Shown one piece after another: positions 56,836 through 64,000 of a stretch of 64,000 bases of DNA (positions are counted from its first letter, which is position 1; the number at the start of each line of letters is the position of its first letter). The notes below the pieces were generated by a model that was given only the letters and a program-made list of their open reading frames with translations, had not been told where the DNA came from and searched no databases. The position numbers and the translations under genes were made by a program. This DNA is from Acholeplasma equirhinis (GTDB lineage Bacteria > Bacillota_I > Bacilli_A > Acholeplasmatales > Acholeplasmataceae), in NCBI RefSeq assembly GCF_017052655.1, contig NZ_JAFIDC010000001.1, positions 1,178,001 through 1,242,000 of the forward strand, read 5' to 3'.

Positions 56836-59559
56836 TTATTCAGCAGCTGGAAGTACAACGTAAGTAATTTCGATTGTTAAGATGTAGATTTGAGCATTAT
56901 TAGAACCACCAGTTTGTGTATTCTTTAATGAGAATGAATTAATTGCTAAACCTACATGTGTTAATGTTGTATCAAATAAGTCGGCATTAACTAGTGATGA
57001 TTCAACATCACCAAGTTTCAATGTGGCAGTTGGGTTGTTTGTAGATGCACCAAAAGTGAATTTAACACCGGTAATTTGGTAACCTGCAGCAATTGAGATT
57101 ACTAATTCGTTACCATCACCACTGGCTCTATCTGCATAAAGTCTGATTTGACCAGAACCATTTAAACCAACATTATTTGATGGTGTATTTTTGTTAGCTG
57201 TAACAGTAAATAGATCTGAATCTAAATTGATTGTTGCAGCGTTATTTCCACCTGCCATGTTTCCGGTTGCACCTGAATATGAAGCAGTTGCTTTTAATTC
57301 TGGTAATGAATCTCCAGCTTTAACTAAAATTTCAAACACTTTAGTATCTTCAGCAGTACCGTTAGTTAATGTAGCTGTTAAAGTAACAATTGTGTCTTCA
57401 GCAGGTGAACCATAAGTACCATCAGCACCTAAAACTGCTTCATTAGAAGATGCCCAAGAAACATCAGTACCATTTGCTAAAGGTCCAGTAGGTAATTCTA
57501 AGTCTTCAGCAGCAGTTTCAGGTAATGTTAATGCTGCTTTATCTAAAGCTAATTTTTGTTCATCTGTTAATTCTGGTGCTACACCAGTTTTAACTTGATT
57601 CGCATTGTAGATAGTAATTGCTGGACCATTATTTGGCCAAGCTAATACTGCGTTTTCAAATGTTACATAGTCACCTACAGCTAATGCTTTAAGGAAATCT
57701 GCACCACCAATTGTATTTGTAATTCTTGAATCCCAGAATAATCTAATTGTTTTACCTGTTAATTCATCTAATAGTGTTAAATCAACATTTCCATATTGTA
57801 CGCTATTGATTGCAGAAACTTTTAAATTTGCTGCTGAAATGATTGCACCTTGAAGTGGTAATAAATCAGCTGCAGCCCATGATTCTAATGATTGTAAATC
57901 AATTGCTTCTGGTAAATCTAAACCATCTCCTACAACTTCCCAATCATAATTAGTCACTTGTTGTAAACCGTTATACGCACCGCGTGTACCAGTAATTTCA
58001 ATCATCTTACCAAAGTCTGCAAATAATGCTTCATCTGTTGAGTTATTGTAAGCAACGATAAATCCTGTTTCGTCAAATAATAGAATTGTATCATCAGCAA
58101 TATAACCTAATACAGTTGCTTGGAATGTAACTTGACCTGAAGCAGCTCTTGCCATAGCAACAGTCATAATTTGAATGTTAGAAATTGTAACAGTAAATTC
58201 TTTAGTGTCTGTTACATCACCTCTTGAAATTGTTGCGACTAATGTAACTGAAACTGAAGTACCTTGAGCAGGTAATGTGAATGCACCTGTTGCAAGATTA
58301 ACTAAAGCATTGTTTGGATCATCAGCATTTTTGAATGCCCATGAAATGTTAGTTTGACCAGCACCAGTAGTGATTAATGGCAGATTTCCTGCTTCATTAA
58401 CTGTTCCTGGTAATGATAATGCAGTCTTAGCAGTTGCAACTGCTTCTTCATCAGTGTAATCAGCAACGATACCAGTAGGTCCACCTACATAGTAAATAGC
58501 GAAAGTTTGTTGATTTGAACGATATGTATAAATGACTACATCCATAGTAACAGTTTTACCAACATGGTCTCTAACATAAGCTAAATCACCTGATTGATAG
58601 TAAACTAGTAAACCATCAGCTGGTTGTTGTTTTGTACCAGCACGCCATTCTTGTTCTAGGTCATAATCAACATCCACAATATAAGTACTGTAGTTGCCAG
58701 TATCACCAGGGATCATAAATACTTGACCAGTGATTGTAGCATAGATTGCTTCAAAATTACCTTTAGAAGCATCATCGTCTTCTTCTAGTGCATATGTATT
58801 TTCACCAGCTGCAACGAGTTCATCAATTTTATCTTGAATACTTTCGATAACTTCTGGTTGTACATCAAGTGGAGTTGCATCAGTTTGTTCAGTTGCTGTA
58901 ATGTTCTTAATTTCCCAAATACCGAAGTACCAATCAATAGTACCAGATACTGTATAAACTTTACCAACTTGAACTTTATCGCCAGCTCCAAATAACATAA
59001 CTACACCAGTACCATCTGTTGCCCAGGCTTCAGCACCAGATTTAGCAATGATAGTCATATCTGAAATAGTAACTTGATAGTTGTTATCGTACGCAGGTTC
59101 TTTAAGATCTAAAAGATCTGCAACTGTATCAATTGTGATACTTGCAACAACCTTTTCTTTAACAGTTAAATCTACTGACCAAGTATCAGTTAACATATCA
59201 TCTGATAAAGCAGATTTAATGCTTAGGTTCGCAGTTAGTTTAGCTGTAGCATCACCTTGTCCTTTTTCTGGACGGTTTACAACTATATTATAGAAGACAC
59301 CTGCTAGTTGACCAACAGATACAACACCAGGGTTATTTGATTCCCATGTAATTGTAACCCCGTTAGATAAGCCAGGAACTTGGAAACCATTTGTAATATT
59401 AGTTGGGTCCGCAATGATAGCATTAAGACCACTCTTTGCTAAAGCTAATTTTGCTACTGACGCATCGGTTTCACCTGCTGGTGGGTTTGGTGTTTCCTCA
59501 CAAGCAATTAATACGATGGAGAATAGCATAATCAGTAATACTGATAAAACTTTTTTCAT
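56836..59559 (-). CDS. Large multi-domain lipoprotein with alternating Ig-like and OB-like modules
   Basis: A 907-residue lipoprotein, lipobox LIAC (Cys20). From the N-terminus: Ig-like module (about 35-150, VTITWESNNPGVVSVG), OB-like module (about 155-250, AWATDGTGVVMLFGAGDKVQ), a linked OB-like part (about 255-370), second Ig-like (about 380-470), OB-like (about 475-565), more OB-like sequence to about 650, third Ig-like (about 670-755, VSWASSNEAVLGADGTYG), then a beta-rich C-terminal domain. The Ig modules share the ITW/SWxS...G pattern. No catalytic motif. It is last in the sugar ABC operon and is probably a surface adhesin or polysaccharide/nucleic-acid-binding protein. Confidence 0.8.
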   Translation of the reverse strand: MKKVLSVLLIMLFSIVLIACEETPNPPAGETDASVAKLALAKSGLNAIIADPTNITNGFQVPGLSNGVTITWESNNPGVVSVGQLAGVFYNIVVNRPEKGQGDATAKLTANLSIKSALSDDMLTDTWSVDLTVKEKVVASITIDTVADLLDLKEPAYDNNYQVTISDMTIIAKSGAEAWATDGTGVVMLFGAGDKVQVGKVYTVSGTIDWYFGIWEIKNITATEQTDATPLDVQPEVIESIQDKIDELVAAGENTYALEEDDDASKGNFEAIYATITGQVFMIPGDTGNYSTYIVDVDYDLEQEWRAGTKQQPADGLLVYYQSGDLAYVRDHVGKTVTMDVVIYTYRSNQQTFAIYYVGGPTGIVADYTDEEAVATAKTALSLPGTVNEAGNLPLITTGAGQTNISWAFKNADDPNNALVNLATGAFTLPAQGTSVSVTLVATISRGDVTDTKEFTVTISNIQIMTVAMARAASGQVTFQATVLGYIADDTILLFDETGFIVAYNNSTDEALFADFGKMIEITGTRGAYNGLQQVTNYDWEVVGDGLDLPEAIDLQSLESWAAADLLPLQGAIISAANLKVSAINSVQYGNVDLTLLDELTGKTIRLFWDSRITNTIGGADFLKALAVGDYVTFENAVLAWPNNGPAITIYNANQVKTGVAPELTDEQKLALDKAALTLPETAAEDLELPTGPLANGTDVSWASSNEAVLGADGTYGSPAEDTIVTLTATLTNGTAEDTKVFEILVKAGDSLPELKATASYSGATGNMAGGNNAATINLDSDLFTVTANKNTPSNNVGLNGSGQIRLYADRASGDGNELVISIAAGYQITGVKFTFGASTNNPTATLKLGDVESSLVNADLFDTTLTHVGLAINSFSLKNTQTGGSNNAQIYILTIEITYVVLPAAE

Positions 59560-59609
59560 GTAATTTTCTCTCCTTTTTTTATTTTTTGAAATATGACATG
59601 AAATTTCGA

Positions 59610-61094
59610 TTAACTCAATACGAAATCGTAAGTGTTTTGATATTGTTCTCTAATATATGCATCTAAATCTTCTTCGCTTTGAGCATTGTAAACCATGATT
59701 TTAATCACGAGTTTACCTACTTCATCACGAGACTTAGATGATAATCCGAACACAGGAGAAGTGAAGAACACTTCGTTGTGATCTAAGAATAAGTTAATTG
59801 CTTCAACGACTAAATTATCAATTAAACGAGTAAGTAGAGCTTTATTAGGATTATTTAAATTGTCTAAATGATTTTGCCAGAAATCTGATTCATATGATGA
59901 ATAACGAATTGGTGCATAACCAGATGGAGCAGCAAATTGTGCACTCTTTTCAGCTGAAGTGATGAATTTAGTGAATAACCAAGTTGCAATCATTTGTTGT
60001 TCGTTATCTTTTTTGAATAATGTTAAGTTTGGTCCTTGTTGAATTTGTTTTGGATTTTCACCATCAAACGCAGGAACAATTGTTACACCAACACGGTAGT
60101 TACCTTTAGTTTCATCAATAACATCTGGATGAGCATTTTCATAAGCATAACGTGTTCCACCTGTTGAACCAACGTACATGTATAATTTTTCATTTGTTTT
60201 CATGATGTCTGATGCGAAGAAACCATCACCAACAGCACCTGAAACAACCATTAAACCTTTATCGACTTTGTCTTTAAAGTATTTAATCATTTCCATTGAT
60301 TTTTCATTGTTAAATAAAACTTCACCACGACCTGTTGTTTCTGAGAATCCAGTGTAAGGTGCACCATATTGTTCTGATGCAGTAATGAAGAAGTTTGAAT
60401 CTGAGTCATAACCGAAAGGTGTTGCTTCAGGTTCTCTTGCTTTAATGTCTTCAGCAATCGCAAAGACTTTTTCCCAAGTTAATCCGTCTTCTTCAACAAT
60501 TTCAGTGTATGTTTTACCATTTAATGTGTGTGCATCAAAGTAAGTCTTGTTGTAGAAGAAACCTTCTGAAGACTTAGAGAATGGCATTGAAAGGATTGTA
60601 CCATCATTGTCATAACTTGTACTTTCTGCCCATAATGATGGTAAGAAGTCTGCAAGTTCTTCTTCATCATATCCTAAATCTGGATGGCTGATGAAATAGT
60701 TTAATGCAAGAGGTGCATCTGATTGTGCATATCTTGCAACATGGTCTGGATAAGATTCTGCTAAATCTGGTCCAATACCTGCTGATAATGATAGAGCAAC
60801 TTTGTCAACTAATCCACCGTAGTCAGATGCAACTTTTTCTTCAATAACTGTAATATTTGGATAAACAGTTTTGAATTCTTGAATCCAACCTTTTAAGATA
60901 TTTTGGCTGGCAGCACCCATACGATGCCAGAATGTAATAGTTACTGGGGTTTCAGTATCAAATTGAACTTCTGGTGATAATTCATACCATTCAACTAAAC
61001 GATTCTTTACACCACCAGAGCGATCACCATCAGCACAAGCAACTAGTGCAAGTGTAACGAGTAACGCCATGATACCAATGTATAATTTTCTCAT
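59610..61094 (-). CDS. Sugar-type ABC transporter substrate-binding lipoprotein
   Basis: A 494-residue family 1 solute-binding lipoprotein, lipobox LVAC (Cys20). The features VTITFWHRMGAASQNILKGW, YNKTYFDAHTLNG and the C-terminal lobe TWLFTKFITSAEKSAQFAAP fit carbohydrate binders such as UgpB/MalE. Sugar not identifiable. It follows the second permease by about 48 bases. Confidence 0.93.
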   Translation of the reverse strand: MRKLYIGIMALLVTLALVACADGDRSGGVKNRLVEWYELSPEVQFDTETPVTITFWHRMGAASQNILKGWIQEFKTVYPNITVIEEKVASDYGGLVDKVALSLSAGIGPDLAESYPDHVARYAQSDAPLALNYFISHPDLGYDEEELADFLPSLWAESTSYDNDGTILSMPFSKSSEGFFYNKTYFDAHTLNGKTYTEIVEEDGLTWEKVFAIAEDIKAREPEATPFGYDSDSNFFITASEQYGAPYTGFSETTGRGEVLFNNEKSMEMIKYFKDKVDKGLMVVSGAVGDGFFASDIMKTNEKLYMYVGSTGGTRYAYENAHPDVIDETKGNYRVGVTIVPAFDGENPKQIQQGPNLTLFKKDNEQQMIATWLFTKFITSAEKSAQFAAPSGYAPIRYSSYESDFWQNHLDNLNNPNKALLTRLIDNLVVEAINLFLDHNEVFFTSPVFGLSSKSRDEVGKLVIKIMVYNAQSEEDLDAYIREQYQNTYDFVLS

Positions 61095-61141
61095 GTTTAT
61101 TATTCTCTCCTTTTTCTTTTTTATAGGTTTCCTTTTTAAGA

Positions 61142-62086
61142 TTAACCTTTAACACCACTACGAGATACGCCACTCATAATATATTTTCTAAAGAATACGA
61201 AAAGTAAGAGTAGCGGTACGGTTACTGTCACGGTTGCAGCCATTTGCAGGTTGAAAAGTGTTCTACCATCAGCACCAGCATTTGGATCTGTGAATGAGCT
61301 TCTTAACCATGTAGTAACTAATTTATATTTTTCATTCGCAACAAGGTTTGGCCAAATATATGCATTCCAAGTACCCATTAATTTAAGGATAACGATTGTA
61401 ATGATACTTGATTGTGCCATAGGAACCATAACACTCCATAAGTATTTAAAGTCACCACAACCGTCTACTTTAGCTGCATAATAAAGTTCATTTGGTATTT
61501 GTTTGAATGTTTGTCTTAATAAGTAAATGTGGAAAATTGAAACTAAAAATGGAACGATCATAGCAAGGTATGATCCAACACCATCTTGGTTAACCCAACC
61601 TAAACGAGAAACTGTTACGAAGTTAGAAATAACCATCATTTCCCCAGGAATCATCATTGTTGCAAGTAATGCTGTGAAAATTATTTCGCGTCCTTTGAAA
61701 TTTAATCTTGCAAGTGCGAATGCAACAAATATTGAGAATAAAGTACCTAAGATTGTTGAGAATACTGCAACAATCAATGTATTTGTTAAGTAACCCATAA
61801 AGTTGATTCCACCAGTTTGGCTAGATGAGTATTCGAAGACACTCACATAGTTTTGAGGTGAAAATTCTTTAGGGAATAAACTCATGTTAGTAGAGTTTAA
61901 GACTTCTTCCGTACTTTGGAATGAGACATTCAACATCCAATAGAATGGAACAAGTACAATAAACGCCATAATAATTAAGAAAATATAAATACCTGTTTTT
62001 GATACGATTGAAGCTGTTTTTTGTGCAACTAACTTTTTATTTTCTTTATAGTCGGCTTTAATTTTTATGTTTTGTTGTGCTGTCAT
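61142..62086 (-). CDS. Sugar-type ABC transporter permease (MalG/UgpE-like)
   Basis: A 314-residue permease with six or so membrane helices, and an EAA loop with ELYYAAKVDGCGDFKYLWSV (Gly and charged residues conserved). N-terminal Lys-rich extension of about 30 residues (NIKIKADYKENKKLVAQKTA). Starts 9 bases after the preceding permease stop. Confidence 0.94.
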   Translation of the reverse strand: MTAQQNIKIKADYKENKKLVAQKTASIVSKTGIYIFLIIMAFIVLVPFYWMLNVSFQSTEEVLNSTNMSLFPKEFSPQNYVSVFEYSSSQTGGINFMGYLTNTLIVAVFSTILGTLFSIFVAFALARLNFKGREIIFTALLATMMIPGEMMVISNFVTVSRLGWVNQDGVGSYLAMIVPFLVSIFHIYLLRQTFKQIPNELYYAAKVDGCGDFKYLWSVMVPMAQSSIITIVILKLMGTWNAYIWPNLVANEKYKLVTTWLRSSFTDPNAGADGRTLFNLQMAATVTVTVPLLLLFVFFRKYIMSGVSRSGVKG

Positions 62087-62095
62087 GTCGGCCTC

Positions 62096-63025
62096 CTAAT
62101 AATGAACTCTCTTCTTGCTCACATATAGATTAACCACTGTGAAGATCAAGATAATTGCAAACAGTATAACTGCGGCGGCAGCTGCTTTTGAGTAGTGTGA
62201 GACAAAATTAATTTCGTCCATACCGATTTTATCAATCTTATCATAGACATATGCAACAACTGTAAGTCTATCAAAATCAAGTGATTTACCCGGTTTAGCA
62301 GCAACTGCAAGTACGGATTCATAGGTCTTAAATGAACCAATGAATGAAGTAATTACGATGTAACTAATTAAAGGTGATAATAAAGGAATTGTAATTTTTG
62401 TAAGTACTCTATTTTTTGGAGCTGCATCAATTTTAGCTGCATCATAGTACTGCTTAGAAATTGATTGTAACCCACCAATAAAGACTAGAATCTTAAATGG
62501 TAATGCATTCCAAATATTATATAGTAAGACTACAAACATCCATCGTTCAAAAGGTGCAGATTCTCCGACCCAGTCTAAATTCAAATTAAAGATTGTATTA
62601 ACCAATCCTTCCGGTAGTAAGCCTTGCACACTAGAGTGAGTAAACATTACTGAGAATACCATACCAATTGCAAGTGTATTCGTAACATATGGAATGAAGA
62701 ATATTGTTTGGAATACTTTTTGTAATGGTTTGATTGAATTAAGTGCAACAGCGATTAGAATAGCCAAGATAGTTGAGATAGGCACTGATACGAAAACAAT
62801 AATCATCGTATTGCCTAGGGCACCTAAGAAGAATCTATCACCTAGCACATGCTGATATGCCATTAAGTCAAAGAACTTACCGAAATCATCTGTGAGTGAA
62901 TTATATTGGGTAAATAATGAAATCAATACAGTTTTGACTAATGGATAGAATGTAAATACTATTAAAAGGAACAGTGGAATGGCTAGATAGAGCCATGCAA
63001 TCCTATCTTTCTTATAGTCTAACAT
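62096..63025 (-). CDS. Sugar-type ABC transporter permease (MalF/UgpA-like)
   Basis: A 309-residue permease with about six membrane helices; EAA loop QYYDAAKIDAAPKNRVLTKI and the start KDRIAWLYLAIPLFLLIVF are family features. ATG overlaps the ATPase stop codon by one base (TAATG). Confidence 0.94.
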   Translation of the reverse strand: MLDYKKDRIAWLYLAIPLFLLIVFTFYPLVKTVLISLFTQYNSLTDDFGKFFDLMAYQHVLGDRFFLGALGNTMIIVFVSVPISTILAILIAVALNSIKPLQKVFQTIFFIPYVTNTLAIGMVFSVMFTHSSVQGLLPEGLVNTIFNLNLDWVGESAPFERWMFVVLLYNIWNALPFKILVFIGGLQSISKQYYDAAKIDAAPKNRVLTKITIPLLSPLISYIVITSFIGSFKTYESVLAVAAKPGKSLDFDRLTVVAYVYDKIDKIGMDEINFVSHYSKAAAAAVILFAIILIFTVVNLYVSKKRVHY

Positions 63026-64000
63026 TATGCAATTCTCCTACCAGTCTCTTTATCAAAGATAAATGTTTTACGTGGTTTTAGGTTGAAATTAACAGTTTTC
63101 TTACCATTTAAGTTAACTTCATCGTTATTTAGAATAATTCTCATTGATTCAGAAATTGCATTTTTATGTGATGATACAAGTGCTAAGTCACGGCCAATTG
63201 TTTCAACAAATAATGCATCAACTGTTAATTTGCCATCTTCAGCAAGTTCATATCCTTCAGGTCTAACACCAACGACCACTTCTTTTGCATTTGAATCTTT
63301 AAGTTTAGCAGATTCAAAGACAGCTTTTCCGTCGATCATGACTTTAGTACCATCTAAAGTTGCATTGTAAAGGTTGATTGGTGGTGTACCTAAGAATTTA
63401 GCAACGAATAAGTTTTCTGGTTGGTCATAAACTTCTTGTGGTTGACCTTTTTGTTGTTCTTCACCGAAGTTCATTAAGATAATTTCATCAGAAATTGACA
63501 TTGCTTCTTCTTGGTCATGGGTTACGAATACTGTTGTAATTCCAGTTTCTTTTTGAATACGTTTAATTTCTTCACGAGTTTGTAAACGAAGACGCGCATC
63601 TAAGTTTGATAGTGGTTCATCAAGTAATAATACTTTTGGTTTCTTAACAAGCGCACGTGCAATTGCAACACGTTGTTGTTGACCACCTGATAATTGAGCA
63701 GGTTTCTTGTCTAATTGATCTTCAATACCAACAAGTTTAGCCATTTCAATTGCTTGTTCATTCATATATTTCTTATAGTTCTTGGATTTGGCTTCATGAA
63801 CGAGTTTAACGCTCTCTGGCATCATTGCATCAAGTTTAACTTGGATCTTAGCTTTACGCTTAATTGGATCTGTTTCTTCTGCAACAACCTTAGCGACGAT
63901 TTCTTTTTTATCTTCATTAAATTTAGCTTCTACAGCATTGTATTTAGCTTGAATAGTCTTTAATAAAGTATCTAATCCTTCCGGAGTGATTTCTTGTTTA
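63025..64000 (-). CDS. Sugar-type ABC transporter ATP-binding protein with helical insert, partial (5' end outside window)
   Basis: UgpC/MsmK/MalK-type ATPase. The signature [14 protein letters not shown], Walker [17 protein letters not shown]-loop [14 protein letters not shown] and a C-terminal TOBE-like region are in the window; Walker A is beyond the edge. The frame stays open to 64000. Before the signature there is an insert of about 100 residues, very rich in Lys, Glu and Ala ([30 protein letters not shown]), predicted coiled-coil, absent from standard MalK/UgpC. Similar long inserts are known in some mycoplasma sugar ATPases. An internal ATG at 63825 would miss the ATP-binding half, so it is not the start. 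Confidence 0.93.
   Translation of the reverse strand, partial: KQEITPEGLDTLLKTIQAKYNAVEAKFNEDKKEIVAKVVAEETDPIKRKAKIQVKLDAMMPESVKLVHEAKSKNYKKYMNEQAIEMAKLVGIEDQLDKKPAQLSGGQQQRVAIARALVKKPKVLLLDEPLSNLDARLRLQTREEIKRIQKETGITTVFVTHDQEEAMSISDEIILMNFGEEQQKGQPQEVYDQPENLFVAKFLGTPPINLYNATLDGTKVMIDGKAVFESAKLKDSNAKEVVVGVRPEGYELAEDGKLTVDALFVETIGRDLALVSSHKNAISESMRIILNNDEVNLNGKKTVNFNLKPRKTFIFDKETGRRIA

Noticed and set aside
63025-63825. ATPase gene starting at the ATG at 63825
   Set aside because: This would lack Walker A and the Q-loop; the frame stays open to the window edge.

Overview
This window looks like a chromosomal segment of an Acholeplasma-type mollicute: very AT-rich, densely packed, with many lipoproteins and no sign of a cell-wall synthesis cluster. 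UGA is a stop codon here. pgi, tsaE, mgtC and several other genes end in ATGA overlaps, and ftsH, rqcP and hxlR end in TGA. That fits Acholeplasma (standard code) and argues against Mycoplasma or Spiroplasma, where UGA reads as Trp. I assign the genus from gene content and style only, not from a database match.

Layout. 1-5.2 kb (minus): DNA repair, with uvrA (cut by the window edge), ligA and a small UvrD-like helicase. 5.3-6.7 kb (plus): a VTC-domain plus DUF4956 pair (probable polyphosphate synthesis). 6.7-18.2 kb (minus): pcrA, glnS, a glycosyltransferase-acyltransferase fusion, a large membrane-anchored protein, and a tightly overlapping operon S1 protein-pgi-tsaE-tsaB-rimI-tsaD (t6A tRNA modification plus glycolysis). 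18.3-23.8 kb (minus): an operon headed by the c-di-AMP cyclase cdaA, then a 56-residue membrane protein, a PAS/degenerate-GGDEF protein and housekeeping genes. 23.9-25.5 kb (plus): a redox-type HxlR regulator with its probable operator, and hflX. 25.5-28.0 kb (minus): an amino-acid ABC transporter behind a T-box riboswitch. 28.2-36.3 kb: dus, hslO, maf, tilS, hpt, ftsH, rqcP, lysS, an old Firmicute neighbourhood. 36.3-37.5 kb: a secreted endonuclease I lipoprotein. 37.5-41.7 kb (minus): an iron/heme ABC importer led by an IsdG-type heme monooxygenase. 41.7-47.9 kb (minus): small unknown proteins, a Gfo/Idh/MocA oxidoreductase, fba, pyrG and rpoE. 47.9-54.4 kb (minus): recR, ybaB, dnaX, mnmE, mgtC and two tandem DHH phosphoesterases. 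54.5-64.0 kb (minus): a secreted nuclease-like lipoprotein, a membrane protein, a 907-residue lipoprotein with alternating Ig-like and OB-like modules, and a sugar-type ABC importer whose ATPase runs off the end.

How it works together. Core information processing is mixed with uptake systems suited to a parasite or saprobe that imports amino acids, sugars, iron/heme and probably nucleic-acid breakdown products. The clearest regulation is RNA-based: a complete T-box upstream of the amino-acid transporter and a pyrG leader with the hallmarks of CTP-sensing attenuation by reiterative transcription. Promoters are often of the extended -10 type (TGATATAAT), and several carry palindromes over or near the -10.

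I saw no tRNA, rRNA, insertion sequence, prophage or CRISPR array. The most original candidates are the cdaA - 56-residue protein - PAS/degenerate-GGDEF cassette and the IsdG-led iron operon with a palindrome at its promoter.
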